Source: Chitinophaga chungangae
Lineage (GTDB): Bacteria > Bacteroidota > Bacteroidia > Chitinophagales > Chitinophagaceae
Direction of reading: 5' to 3'
Assembly (NCBI RefSeq): GCF_017742215.1
Contig: NZ_JAGHKP010000004.1
Span: forward strand, 620,001 to 684,000
DNA length: 64,000 bases
Under the pieces are notes generated by a model. It saw only the letters and a program-made list of their open reading frames with translations, had not been told where the DNA came from and searched no databases. The position numbers and the translations under genes were made by a program. Shown here in pieces: positions 8,671 through 18,048 of the stretch (positions are counted from its first letter, which is position 1; every line of letters begins with the position of its first letter).

Positions 8671-9858
8671 ATGAAGAAGATTGTCTTTTTATTACTCGCC
8701 TTCGGGGCTTTCCACGCCCAGGCGCAAACGAAATTATCGGTAAAAAAAATGAAGGCGCTGGCAGACGAAAGCCTTCAGTTCTCTGCAAAACAGTACAAAC
8801 ACATGATGCAGAACCTGCCGGATTCCCTTTTTCCCCGCTCCACCAATAAAGACGGCAGCCTCATGACCGCGAAGTTCAACTGGTGGACGGCGGGGTTCTA
8901 CCCCGGCAGCTGCTGGTACCTGTACGAAGCCACCAAAGACCCGGCCTTTAAACAGGAAGCGCTCAAACGCCAGCAATACCTGCTGCCCGACCAGTACCGC
9001 ACCAATACGCACGACCTCGGCTTTTTGATGTACTGCAGCTTTGGTAACGAGCTCCGGCTGGAAGGCACGCCCGCGGCCAAAGACATACTGATGACCAGCT
9101 CGCGCTCCCTCATCAAACGTTACAAGCCCACCATCGGCGCCATCCGCAGCTGGGACCACTCCGGCTGGAAGTGCCCCGTGATCATCGACAACATGATGAA
9201 CCTCGAAATGCTTTGCTGGGCCACTAAAAACAGCGGCGACAGCACCTTCTGGAACATCGCGGTGAACCACGCGAACACGACCATGAAAAATCACTTCCGC
9301 GACGATTACAGCTCTTACCACGTGATCGATTACGATACCATCACCGGGCAGGTGATCGCCAAAAAGACCCACCAGGGCCATTCTGACGCTTCCGCATGGA
9401 GCCGCGGCCAGGCTTGGGGACTGTATGGCTACACCATGATGTACCGCGAGACCAAAGACAAAAAATACCTGGACCAGGCGCGCCACATCGCCGATTATAT
9501 GCTCAACCACCCGCATATGCCCAAAGACCTCGTGCCATATTACGATTACGATGCGCCCGAGATCCCCAACGCCATCCGCGACGCGTCCGCTGCGGCCGTA
9601 ATGGCCAGCGCGCTGCTGGAGCTGAGCAGGTACACCAATAAAACCGAAAGCAAACGTTACTGGAATGCCGGCGCGGACGCATTAGCGAGCCTCGCAAGCC
9701 CGGCATACCGCGCGAAAGAAGGGGAGAACAACAACTTCATCCTCATGCACAGCACCGGTTCCATGCCCGGCAATTCCGAAATAGACGTGCCGCTGTCTTA
9801 CGCCGATTATTATTTCCTCGAAGGAATGCTGCGTTACAAACAATGGGCCGGCAAATAA
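8671..9858 (+). CDS. Unsaturated glucuronyl hydrolase, GH88 family
   Basis: 395 aa from ATG 8671, which gives a clean signal peptide MKKIVFLLLAFGAFHAQAQ; an in-frame ATG at 8659 overlaps the lacI stop. Periplasmic (alpha/alpha)6 hydrolase that removes 4,5-unsaturated uronate from the non-reducing end of lyase products. Family blocks: PVIIDNMMNLEML, with the conserved Asp, SAWSRGQAWGLYG near residue 240, and SEIDVPLSYADYYFLEGMLRYK at the C terminus. It closes the kdu operon. A paralogue with the same blocks is at 43052. GH88 enzymes act on glycosaminoglycan, gellan or ulvan fragments, so the substrate here is open. Confidence 0.9.
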   Translation: MKKIVFLLLAFGAFHAQAQTKLSVKKMKALADESLQFSAKQYKHMMQNLPDSLFPRSTNKDGSLMTAKFNWWTAGFYPGSCWYLYEATKDPAFKQEALKRQQYLLPDQYRTNTHDLGFLMYCSFGNELRLEGTPAAKDILMTSSRSLIKRYKPTIGAIRSWDHSGWKCPVIIDNMMNLEMLCWATKNSGDSTFWNIAVNHANTTMKNHFRDDYSSYHVIDYDTITGQVIAKKTHQGHSDASAWSRGQAWGLYGYTMMYRETKDKKYLDQARHIADYMLNHPHMPKDLVPYYDYDAPEIPNAIRDASAAAVMASALLELSRYTNKTESKRYWNAGADALASLASPAYRAKEGENNNFILMHSTGSMPGNSEIDVPLSYADYYFLEGMLRYKQWAGK

Positions 9859-9900
9859 TTTTAATAAGATTTTAATATTACCGATTTGACCTTAATTGAC

Positions 9901-9930
9901 AAGGAATGCAGCCACCGCGCTGCATTCCTT
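9901..9930 (+). terminator. Hairpin ending the kdu/GH88 operon
   Basis: An 11-bp perfect stem (AAGGAATGCAG / CTGCATTCCTT) with an 8-nt loop, 42 bp after the GH88 stop. The T tract is weak (GTTCTGTATT), so termination may be incomplete. Confidence 0.6.
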
Positions 9931-10001
9931 GTTCTGTATTCACCCGCTCTCCCGGTTTTTTTTGTTATTTTAGCCACAATCGATAACTAAACGAAGGGAG
10001 T

Positions 10002-12251
10002 ATGATTCATTTACCAAATCTTATTATGGACCTTGCCCTCATCCTGGGGGCGGCGGCAGTTACAACGTTGATCTTTAAAAAACTGAAGCAGCCATTGGTG
10101 CTGGGCTATCTCATAGCCGGCATCCTGGTAGGCCCATACTTCGATTTGTTCCCTACCGTACAGGAAAAAGACAACATCCAGATCTGGTCGGAAATAGGGG
10201 TGATCTTCCTTTTATTCAGCCTCGGCCTCGAGTTCAGCTTCAAAAAGCTGATGAAAGTTGGCGGATCGGCCTCCGTCACGGCTTTTGTGGAAGTGGTGGT
10301 GATGCTGGGCTTCGGTTTTGTAACGGGTAAGCTGCTGGGATGGAGCACGATGGACAGTATTTTCCTCGGCGGCGTTCTCTCCATTTCCTCCACGACCATC
10401 ATTATCAGGGCTTTCGAAGAGCTGGGCGTGAAGGGCCAGAAATTCGCCGGGCTTGTGTTCGGCATCCTGGTGGTGGAAGACCTGATCGCGATCGTGCTGC
10501 TGGTGCTGCTGTCCACGCTAGCCGTCAGCCAGCAGTTCGCCGGCACGGAAATGCTGATCTCTGTGGTGAAACTCGTGTTTTTCCTGATCCTCTGGTTTAT
10601 AGGCGGCATATTTTTTATACCCACATTGCTGAAGAAAACAAAAAAGCTGATGAGCGAAGAGACGCTGCTGGTCACGGCCATCGCGCTGTGCCTGCTGATG
10701 GTGGTGCTGGCGACGCAGGTGGGTTTTTCCGCGGCATTGGGCGCTTTTATCATGGGCTCCATCCTGGCTGAAACCACGCAGGCGGAGAAGATCGAGCACC
10801 TCGTTAAATCCGTGAAAGACCTGTTCGGCGCTATATTTTTCGTGTCCGTCGGTATGCTGATAGACCCGAAAATGCTGCAGCTGTACCTTGGGCCGGTGAT
10901 CCTCATCACGGTGATCACACTGTTGGGCAAAACGCTGAGCACCACGCTGGGCGCGGTTTTATCCGGCCAGCCGCTAAAATCTTCCGTGCAGGCCGGTATG
11001 AGCCTTGCGCAGATCGGTGAGTTCTCGTTTATCATCGCCACGCTCGGGCTTACGCTGAAAGTAACCAGCGATTTCCTGTATCCCATTGCAGTGGCCGTTT
11101 CGGCAGTCACCACCTTTACCACCCCGTACATGATCAAAGTGGCGGAACCGTTTTACAACTGGCTGGACAAGCGCCTCCCCGAAAAATGGAAAGCCTCGCT
11201 GGCCCGCTACAGCAGCGGCGCACAGACCATCTCCCAGGCCTCGGACTGGCAGGTGGTGCTCAAAGGGTACCTGACCAACACCGTGGTTTGTGCCGTGATC
11301 CTGCTCGCCATCGGGCTGCTGTCTTCCATTTACATCCTTCCCAAAGCCAACGAGCTGGTGGGCGTAAGATCGGGCAAGATCGTGACCGCGGTGGTCACTT
11401 TCCTGGCCATGGCCCCGTTCCTCTGGGCGCTGGCGGTGCGGCAGGTGCAAGGCAAAGCCTATTCGAACCTGCGGTCGCAGAACAAATACAAAGGCCCGCT
11501 GGCGCTGCTGCGTATCGCGCGCATCACGCTGTCCGTATTCCTGATCGGTTTCATGGTAGGCCGGTTCTTCTCCTTCGGCGTGGCTTTTACCGTTACCCTG
11601 CTCATCGTAGCCATACTGATCATATTCTCTAAACGCATACAGGTGTTTTACGACCGCCTCGAAGCGCGTTTTTTCTCCAACTTCAACGCCCGCGAAGCGG
11701 CCGCCGAAGCGCAAAAGAAAAAAGAGCCCGTGCTCGCTCCCTGGGATGCGCACCTGGCCTCGTTTAACGTACATGCCGATTGGGAAGGCGTGGGCCGCAC
11801 CCTCGAAGAGCTGGGCCTGCGCGAGAAATACGGCGTCAATATCGCCCTGATCGAAAGAGGCGAACGGCTGATCCCCATTCCGCCCAAATCCGAACGGCTA
11901 TACCCCGGGGACCGCTTGCAGGTGATCGGTACAGACGAACAGATCACCGCTTTCCGCAACTATATCGAATACCACGTGCCCTCGCTGACCCAGGCCCGCT
12001 CCGAAGTGGAGCTGCGCCGCTACGACGTACAGCCCGGCAGCCAGGTGTTTGGCAAAACCATCCGCCAGAGCGGCATCCGCGAGCTTGCGCACAGCATGGT
12101 GGTGGGCATCGAGCGCGGAGACCAGCGTATTCTCAACCCCGTGTCTGACATGCTGCTCGAAGATGGCGACGTGGTATGGGTAGTGGGCAATCCCCGCAGA
12201 ACGGCCGCCCTGTTCAGGACCAAAGGCGAAACGCCGAAAAAGCCCGCGTAA
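10002..12251 (+). CDS. CPA2-family monovalent cation:proton antiporter, KefB-like
   Basis: 749 aa inner-membrane protein. An exchanger domain of about 12 hydrophobic segments covers residues 5-400 (GYLIAGILVGPYF early; FGILVVEDLIAIVLL carries the Glu-Asp pair typical of the transport site). A second hydrophobic group follows (about 425-545). The cytoplasmic end carries two TrkA-C-type segments (DRLQVIGTDEQ near 645 and GDVVWVVGNPRR near 735). I see no Rossmann TrkA-N domain, unlike KefB/KefC. Likely exports K+ or Na+ for pH or osmotic control. It has its own spacer on both sides and no functional link to the uronate genes. Confidence 0.85.
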   Translation: MIHLPNLIMDLALILGAAAVTTLIFKKLKQPLVLGYLIAGILVGPYFDLFPTVQEKDNIQIWSEIGVIFLLFSLGLEFSFKKLMKVGGSASVTAFVEVVVMLGFGFVTGKLLGWSTMDSIFLGGVLSISSTTIIIRAFEELGVKGQKFAGLVFGILVVEDLIAIVLLVLLSTLAVSQQFAGTEMLISVVKLVFFLILWFIGGIFFIPTLLKKTKKLMSEETLLVTAIALCLLMVVLATQVGFSAALGAFIMGSILAETTQAEKIEHLVKSVKDLFGAIFFVSVGMLIDPKMLQLYLGPVILITVITLLGKTLSTTLGAVLSGQPLKSSVQAGMSLAQIGEFSFIIATLGLTLKVTSDFLYPIAVAVSAVTTFTTPYMIKVAEPFYNWLDKRLPEKWKASLARYSSGAQTISQASDWQVVLKGYLTNTVVCAVILLAIGLLSSIYILPKANELVGVRSGKIVTAVVTFLAMAPFLWALAVRQVQGKAYSNLRSQNKYKGPLALLRIARITLSVFLIGFMVGRFFSFGVAFTVTLLIVAILIIFSKRIQVFYDRLEARFFSNFNAREAAAEAQKKKEPVLAPWDAHLASFNVHADWEGVGRTLEELGLREKYGVNIALIERGERLIPIPPKSERLYPGDRLQVIGTDEQITAFRNYIEYHVPSLTQARSEVELRRYDVQPGSQVFGKTIRQSGIRELAHSMVVGIERGDQRILNPVSDMLLEDGDVVWVVGNPRRTAALFRTKGETPKKPA

Positions 12252-12338
12252 GAAAATCATGTAAATCTTTCCCCTAATTGTATAACGGCCGTGGGGCCGC
12301 TACGGGCGACCTTTGTATCATCAAAAAAGAACCAGAAG

Positions 12339-14555
12339 ATGCTTACAAAGGAACAACCGGTCAAACAGAATTTCCCCGTCACAGGCATGAGCTGCGCTGC
12401 CTGCGCGGGCTCAGTGGAGAGCATGCTCAAAGCGCAGCCGGGTATTTTGTCTGTAGCCGTGAACTTCGCCAACAGCTCCGCGCTCGTGGAATACCTGCCG
12501 GCTGCCGCCGATTTCGGCGGATGGAAAAAAGCGATTCAGTCCGTCGGGTACGACCTGCTGACCGATAACGCCGCGGCCGGTCTTGAAGACCATCAGCGCG
12601 CGCATTACCGCTCGCTGAAACAAAGAACGGTATGGGCCGTGCTTTTTTCCATCCCGCTGGTGATCATCGGCATGTTCTGGATGGACCTGCCGTACGCCAA
12701 CTACATCATGTGGGCGCTGGCTACGCCGGTAGTGCTCGTGCTGGGCCGCCAGTTTTTCATCAACGCATGGAAACAGGCGCGTTTCGGCAAGGCGAACATG
12801 GACACGCTGGTGGCTCTCAGCACCGGCATTGCGTACAGCTTCAGCATATTCAATACTTTAAATCCCGGTTTCTGGCACCAGCGCGGCCTGCACGCACACG
12901 TGTACTTCGAGGCCGCGGCCGTGGTGATCGCCTTTATCCTGCTCGGCAAGCTGCTCGAAGAAAGGGCCAAAGCCTCCACTTCCTCGGCCATCAAAAAACT
13001 CATGGGCCTGCAGCCGAATACGGTCACGCGCATCCGCGAAAATGGGACCGAAGAACCGGTGCCCCTGGCAGACGTGCAGGTGAACGACGTGCTGCTGGTA
13101 AAACCAGGCGAACAGGTGCCGGTAGACGGCGTGGTGGTGCAGGGAAAATCGTATGTGGACGAAAGCATGATCACAGGTGAGCCCGTGGCCGTAGCCAAAG
13201 AAACCGGCACGGAGGTGTTTGCGGGAACGCTTAACCAGAAAGGCAGTTTCCGGTTCAGGGCGAAACAGGTAGGCGGCGATACGTTGCTGGCGCAGATCAT
13301 CCGCAAAGTGCAGGAAGCGCAGGGCTCCAAAGCGCCGGTGCAGAAGCTGGTAGACAAAGTGGCCGGCATTTTCGTGCCCGTGGTGATCGGCATCGCGTTG
13401 CTCGCTTTTGCCGCGTGGATAACCTGGGGCGGACAGAACGGTCTTACCCAGGGCCTGCTCGCGCTGGTGACTGTACTGGTGATCGCCTGTCCCTGCGCAT
13501 TGGGTCTTGCCACGCCTACCGCCATCATGGTGGGGATGGGCAAGGGCGCGGAAAACGGCATCCTCATCAAAGACGCGGAAAGTCTCGAAAAAGCCTATCG
13601 CATCCAGGCGCTCATTCTCGATAAGACCGGCACCATCACCGAAGGCAAACCAGCCGTAACCGGCGAATCGTGGGTTTCCGAGCAGGACCGCCTGCAATAT
13701 ACCGGCGTGCTGTACGCCCTCGAAAAAGAATCCGAGCACCCGCTGGCCGACGCGGTGGTGAAACATTTCCAGGGAATTTCCCCGGCTGCGCTGCAGCATT
13801 TCGAAAGCATTACCGGCCGCGGCGTACAGGGCCGTTCTGGCGATAAGATTTTTTACGCCGGCAACCGGCAGCTGCTGGACGAGCACAACATTACCATACC
13901 GGCCACATTGCTCAAACAGGCAGACGCCTGGCTGAACAATGCGCACACCGTGATCTGGTTCGCCAACGAAAAACAGGCGCTGGCCGCGATCGCAGTAGCG
14001 GATAAGGTAAAAGCCGGCTCCGCCGCCGCAGTAAAACGTTTACAGGAAATGGGCATCGAAGTGTACATGCTCACCGGAGACAATCCGCAAACCGCAACGG
14101 CCGTGGCGAAAGAAACAGGCATCCGGCAGGTGAAGGCCGGGCTGCTGCCTGCTGATAAAGCGGACTTCATCAAAGAATTGCAGGAGCGGGGCAAAACCGT
14201 CGCGATGGTGGGAGACGGTATCAACGACAGTCATGCGCTGGCGCAGGCAGACGTGAGCATTGCCATGGGCAAAGGTACAGACATCGCGATGGACGTGGCG
14301 ATGATGACGCTCATTTCTTCCGACCTGCAGCAGATACCCAAAGCCATCCGGCTGTCCCGCAAAACGGTACGCCTCATTCGCCAGAACCTTTTCTGGGCCT
14401 TTATTTACAACGTGATCGGCATACCCGTGGCGGCCGGCCTGCTGATACCCCTCACCGGCTTCGCGCTGGACCCGATGCTGGCGGGAGCGGCCATGGCGCT
14501 GAGCTCCGTGTCGGTAGTGAGCAACAGTCTTCGTTTAAAACTTTCAAAAATTTAA
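12339..14555 (+). CDS. copA: Copper-exporting P1B-type ATPase
   Basis: 738 aa from ATG 12339; the frame extends to a GTG at 12291 without homology. Pumps Cu(I) out of the cytoplasm at the cost of ATP. Domains: one N-terminal HMA metal-binding domain with CAAC (Cys19, Cys22), membrane segments, the TGEP actuator loop, the transport motif CPC (384-386), phosphorylation site Asp428 in DKTGT, the SEHPLA nucleotide-binding motif, MLTGDN and GDGIND, and C-terminal membrane motifs YN and MALSS that fit Cu(I) selectivity. The small HMA gene follows after 19 bp. No CsoR or CueR regulator is adjacent. Confidence 0.95.
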   Translation: MLTKEQPVKQNFPVTGMSCAACAGSVESMLKAQPGILSVAVNFANSSALVEYLPAAADFGGWKKAIQSVGYDLLTDNAAAGLEDHQRAHYRSLKQRTVWAVLFSIPLVIIGMFWMDLPYANYIMWALATPVVLVLGRQFFINAWKQARFGKANMDTLVALSTGIAYSFSIFNTLNPGFWHQRGLHAHVYFEAAAVVIAFILLGKLLEERAKASTSSAIKKLMGLQPNTVTRIRENGTEEPVPLADVQVNDVLLVKPGEQVPVDGVVVQGKSYVDESMITGEPVAVAKETGTEVFAGTLNQKGSFRFRAKQVGGDTLLAQIIRKVQEAQGSKAPVQKLVDKVAGIFVPVVIGIALLAFAAWITWGGQNGLTQGLLALVTVLVIACPCALGLATPTAIMVGMGKGAENGILIKDAESLEKAYRIQALILDKTGTITEGKPAVTGESWVSEQDRLQYTGVLYALEKESEHPLADAVVKHFQGISPAALQHFESITGRGVQGRSGDKIFYAGNRQLLDEHNITIPATLLKQADAWLNNAHTVIWFANEKQALAAIAVADKVKAGSAAAVKRLQEMGIEVYMLTGDNPQTATAVAKETGIRQVKAGLLPADKADFIKELQERGKTVAMVGDGINDSHALAQADVSIAMGKGTDIAMDVAMMTLISSDLQQIPKAIRLSRKTVRLIRQNLFWAFIYNVIGIPVAAGLLIPLTGFALDPMLAGAAMALSSVSVVSNSLRLKLSKI

Positions 14556-14574
14556 TTGACATAAAACAGGAAAC

Positions 14575-14784
14575 ATGAAAACGTTAAAATTCAAGACCAA
14601 CATCAATTGCAGCGGATGCGTCAGATCGGTAAGCCCTCACCTGGACAATGAAAAGGAGATCGCGCACTGGGAAGTGAACATCGCCGATCCCGATAAGATA
14701 CTGACCGTTTCCACCAGCACGCTTTCGGCGGAAGAAGTGGAGAAAGCCGTGAAAAAAGCGGGCTTTAAAGCAGAGGCATTATAA
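14575..14784 (+). CDS. Small HMA-domain metal-binding protein (CopZ-like)
   Basis: 69 aa, one ferredoxin-like HMA domain with metal-binding Cys12 and Cys15 (NCSGC). Probably a cytoplasmic copper chaperone handing Cu(I) to CopA, encoded 19 bp upstream in the same operon. The residue two before the first cysteine is Asn where most chaperones have Met (MxCxxC), a common variant in Bacteroidota; binding strength may differ. A terminator follows at once, so copA and this gene form a two-gene unit. Confidence 0.85.
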   Translation: MKTLKFKTNINCSGCVRSVSPHLDNEKEIAHWEVNIADPDKILTVSTSTLSAEEVEKAVKKAGFKAEAL

Positions 14785-14804
14785 ACGGGAATATATGTGA
14801 ATAC

Positions 14805-14840
14805 AACGGTTGCGGCTGAAAGGCCGTGACCGTTTTTTTT
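14805..14840 (+). terminator. Terminator of the copA operon
   Basis: A 12-bp stem with two G:T pairs (AACGGTTGCGGC / GCCGTGACCGTT), 6-nt loop, followed by a run of T to about 14840. Confidence 0.8.
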
Positions 14841-14899
14841 GTGACCGGGTTGTGCAAAGTTGAAAAAACAGCATCATTTATATTGCATAACTTTAAAGC

Positions 14900-15415
14900 A
14901 TGAGCCGGATCGTTGCCGCGTTTATCCTTATCCTTTGCGGTTCCTGTAAGCAGGTGCACGACTGGAAAACCAGGCGGCAGGTTGCGTTATGGGAAAAAAG
15001 GATCGCCGGGGAAAATTCCCGATACATTATACTGAACGGGCTGGTCGGGTTTATTTACCGGCCGGAAGAAGTTGAATGGAAGGTCGCCGACGATGAACGC
15101 TGCAAAACGGCGCTTTCGCTGGCGGATGTGTTGCTGGCGGAAAAATACCTGCGTGAGCAAATCCCGGCGGTCGATACATTCCGTACGTACCCCTTGCCCC
15201 CGGTACATCAAAAATTGGCCGGGTACCGCCGCCAGTATGTGGGGTATGTAAATATCGGGGGAGAAAGGATCGTTTGGGTGAATGCGCTTTGGGGAGCGGG
15301 CCCGCTGGACAAAGGCGTGCTGATGACGCACGACGGGGGCAATCATTTCTGGCAGGTGAAAGTGAACCTGACCACGAAAAAAATATATGATCTCAGTATA
15401 AATGGCGAAGCATAA
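14900..15415 (+). CDS. Hypothetical lipoprotein
   Basis: 171 aa. The N terminus is a short hydrophobic stretch (IVAAFILILCG) ending in SCK, which reads as a lipoprotein signal with Cys near residue 16, so probably membrane-anchored and facing the periplasm. The rest is soluble, mixed charged and aromatic, without a motif I recognise. Its own promoter region follows the copA terminator, and an 81-aa protein is encoded 122 bp downstream on the same strand. No function can be proposed. It is accepted as real because of a clean start, lipobox and codon use like its neighbours. Confidence 0.65.
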   Translation: MSRIVAAFILILCGSCKQVHDWKTRRQVALWEKRIAGENSRYIILNGLVGFIYRPEEVEWKVADDERCKTALSLADVLLAEKYLREQIPAVDTFRTYPLPPVHQKLAGYRRQYVGYVNIGGERIVWVNALWGAGPLDKGVLMTHDGGNHFWQVKVNLTTKKIYDLSINGEA

Positions 15416-15537
15416 ATGAACCGTTTTCGTGCGTTTCAGGTTCATGCAGACCAGCAAAGATGAAATAACGTGTACGCGTGACATAACAGTCCGGCGCCGA
15501 TAACCTTTCTTCGTACCTTTGACGCAAATACAGGCGT

Positions 15538-15783
15538 ATGAAAGTCATCTATAAAAAACTCGGAAGGGAAAAAGCCTACGGGATGTCTGACTACGGCATC
15601 AATACCATTGTGATAGACAGCAGGCTGCATGGCCGCAAGCACCTCGAAGTGAGCCTGCATGAATCGCTGCATGTGTATTTTCCTGAAAAAAGCGAAACGT
15701 TTGTAAAGAACACCGCCCGGAAACTGGCCAACATTCTTTGGCGGATGAATTACCGGCGGGTAGACAATTCGCTGGGCATTTAG
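15538..15783 (+). CDS. Small HExxH protein, possible minimal metallopeptidase-like fold
   Basis: 81 aa. Contains HESLH at about residues 41-45 followed by VYFPEKSE, so a zincin-type HExxH helix with a downstream acidic residue is visible. No signal peptide. The first half (KLGREKAYGMSDYG, then TIVIDSRLHGRKHLE) would form the strands preceding the active helix, as in minimal zincins. Too short for known proteases, but the pattern resembles a small conserved family I associate with Bacteroidota and phages. It could be a peptidase remnant-like domain, an anti-toxin-type peptidase or a non-catalytic metal site. Its neighbours give no hint. Confidence 0.65.
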   Translation: MKVIYKKLGREKAYGMSDYGINTIVIDSRLHGRKHLEVSLHESLHVYFPEKSETFVKNTARKLANILWRMNYRRVDNSLGI

Positions 15784-15957
15784 TGTATGCGGCAGCGTGG
15801 GGGCTCCGCCGGCAAAGCCGGTGCGGGTATGCTTTGACGTACAAGAATCTCGGCCCCGCGCCTGAATTACCGGTTTTTTGCTGTAAATTCCGTTTTTGAA
15901 GAAAAAATCAACCTCGATCGAGCCGCACCCGGCCAACCTAAAATTGTAGCGAATATC

Positions 15958-16998
15958 ATGAAAGATATGAAAGGCCAGGAAATGAAGCGATTATCCCTTA
16001 AAGACGTAGCAAAAATGGCGGGAGTAGCCCCTTCCACCGTATCATTCGTGTTGAATGGAAAAGCGCGCCAGATGCGTATCAGCGACGAACTGGCGGAAAA
16101 AGTGATGGCGGTGGTCAATAAAACGGGTTATCAGCCGCATTCCGTGGCCGTCAACCTGAGAACGGGGCAGTCTAAAACCCTCGGGCTTATCGTGGAGAGC
16201 ATCTCCGGCAGTTTTTTTGCGGCATTGGCAAGAGTGATCGAAACCGAAGCGGACCGTTTCGGGTATAATATCGTGTATTGCAGTACGGAAAACAATGCCC
16301 AGAAGGGCAGCGACCTGATCCGGATGCTCAGCCGGCAGCAGGTAGACGGTTACCTGATCACCCCGGCGGCGGGCATGGAAAAGGACATACAGCAGCTGCT
16401 GGCGCACAAGCGGCCGGTAGTGCTGATGGACAGCTATTTTCCCGAGCTGGCGGTGCCGTATGTGCTGATCGACAACATGGGCGGGGTGAAACAGGGGATG
16501 GAGCATTTGCTGGACAAAGGGTATAAAAAGATCGGTTTTGTGACCGTGGATATGGAACTGGTGCAAGTGCAGGACAGGCTGGAGGGGTACAAAGAAACGC
16601 TCCGCAACAACCGTATTGCCGTAAAAAACAAGCAGATATTAAAAATAGCGTATAACAGCCCGCGCGAGGAATCGATCCGGAGCATGCAACAGTTCATACG
16701 GGAGAACAAGGGGATGGACGCGATCTTTTTTTCGACCAACTACCTGGGGATACTGGGCCTTGAAAGCATTGCGGGCCTGGGCATGAAGATCCCGGACGAT
16801 ATCGCGATGATCTGTTTTGACGATCATGATATTTTCCGTTTGTACCCTCCGGGCATCACGGTGGTGCAGCAGCCGATAGAGGAGATCGCGAAAACGGCGA
16901 TGGGGCTGCTGATGAGCCAGCTGGACAAAGGGCAGCGCGCGACGAAGAAAACGCAGGTGCAGGTGCCGGGAAAATTTGTGAAACGCGGGTCGGTGTAA
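15958..16998 (+). CDS. LacI-family regulator of the mannosidase locus
   Basis: 346 aa from ATG 15958; in-frame ATGs at 15967 and 15982 are equally possible, and 15982 gives the usual short tail before the helix-turn-helix (LSLKDVAKMAGVAPSTVSFV). Hinge helix SVAVNLRTGQSKTLGLI, then the effector-binding domain to residue 340. It lies 1.05 kb before the SusC gene on the same strand. Four copies of a GCTAAATCGATTTTGC-type operator surround that locus, so control of SusCD and the two GH92 genes is the likely role. A LacI regulator rather than a hybrid two-component system or sigma factor is worth noting for a GH92 locus. Confidence 0.88.
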   Translation: MKDMKGQEMKRLSLKDVAKMAGVAPSTVSFVLNGKARQMRISDELAEKVMAVVNKTGYQPHSVAVNLRTGQSKTLGLIVESISGSFFAALARVIETEADRFGYNIVYCSTENNAQKGSDLIRMLSRQQVDGYLITPAAGMEKDIQQLLAHKRPVVLMDSYFPELAVPYVLIDNMGGVKQGMEHLLDKGYKKIGFVTVDMELVQVQDRLEGYKETLRNNRIAVKNKQILKIAYNSPREESIRSMQQFIRENKGMDAIFFSTNYLGILGLESIAGLGMKIPDDIAMICFDDHDIFRLYPPGITVVQQPIEEIAKTAMGLLMSQLDKGQRATKKTQVQVPGKFVKRGSV

Positions 16999-17346
16999 GG
17001 TAAACGTATATGGTCCCCGCTGAAGTCCTGTCGAACAACATTATGGGTTTATAATGATTCAAAACGGTCAACAAAACCTGAGCACACCTTTCCGCTATAC
17101 AACTTTAACAGAAAGAAGATCTGTCCGCGATAAAAGCAGTGGATATCCGAATAAAAATGTGCTTTGAGCATTGACGGCAGTTTTTTACAATCGACTGAAG
17201 TGCTTACTGCTGCTATGTTTCAGCATTCGCTCAAATATTTTTTCCTTAAAAAAGTGTTAATTTCGGTGAAATAATTATACATTTATGCTGTGCCGTCATT
17301 CCCGGGAGTGTAAGCAAAAGCCCTTCGGGCCTTTTTTTAAACATCA

Positions 17347-17373
17347 ATGCTAAATCGATTTTGCATTTAGCAT
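17347..17373 (+). promoter_or_regulatory. Operator A of the mannosidase locus, within a 9-bp inverted repeat
   Basis: GCTAAATCGATTTTGC (17349-17364) is a quasi-palindrome with central CG. It is overlapped by a second perfect inverted repeat, ATGCTAAAT (17347-17355) and ATTTAGCAT (17365-17373), spaced by 9 nt. Identical core to operator B, 571 bp downstream. Confidence 0.65.
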
Positions 17374-17919
17374 GCGGGAAATGAAGCCACGGCTGGGTTT
17401 TCGTACGATCAAGTATAACTAACCTGACTTGTTGAAACAGCAACAACGCTCTGCAGGCAGTGGCTGCAACCACGGCCCCGGAGCATCGTCATTATGCGGA
17501 GAAGGCCGGCATGCCCAATAATGCCGGGGAAGAAGAGGAAGGAAACGTTATCGGAATATATTTAGCCAACTCGGATGTCAATTGAAAAACTACAGGAACA
17601 TGCCGGCGAAAGCCGGGATGTTGCCGTTAAACAGTGAAACGAACAATGAAAAGGTCGCTGAAAACGCTTCCAGGTACGCAAACTGAAAAACCGCCAGGGG
17701 CGCGGTAAACGCTCCTAAACAGACACACATTGTGAGAAAAACCGGAAGCCGCAATACGCTTTCAACGTGAAACAAAACTAACATCGAAACCAAACTGGAT
17801 CGAGTGACGGATTCCACAACTATGATCCGCTTTTTGAAATCTCAATAACTAACAATGAAAAGGTAGCAATCCGGCAGCCAAAAACTGCCTAACCCAATCC
17901 GCCATTATTTAAACCCTTT

Positions 17920-17935
17920 GCTAAATCGATTTTGC
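17920..17935 (+). promoter_or_regulatory. Operator B of the mannosidase locus
   Basis: GCTAAATCGATTTTGC, identical to the core of operator A, 114 bp before the susC start. Together the two sites could allow repression by DNA looping, as known for other LacI-family regulators. Confidence 0.65.
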
Positions 17936-18048
17936 CCGGTGCGGTCAGCGCCGGGGCGAGACTTTTTTGCATCGACGTAACAGCTCTTTATAAGGGCGAC
18001 AGGGGTTTCTATGTCATTACTTTTTAAACCAAACCAATTTCAACTGCA

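Larger units (their letters stand above)
16999..18048 (+). other. Long non-coding leader before susC with two operator copies
   Basis: About 1,050 bp without a credible gene: short open frames lack start signals and homology. It holds two copies of the 17-mer TGCTAAATCGATTTTGC (17348-17364 and 17919-17935), each preceded by TTTAAAC 4-5 nt upstream. There is also a weak hairpin with a T tract near 17317-17336 (GCCCTTCGGGC) that may end the lacI transcript, and a 14-bp direct repeat AACAATGAAAAGGT (17642-17655 and 17851-17864). The layout suggests a duplicated promoter region or a long 5' leader; a small RNA is possible but unproven. Confidence 0.6.
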
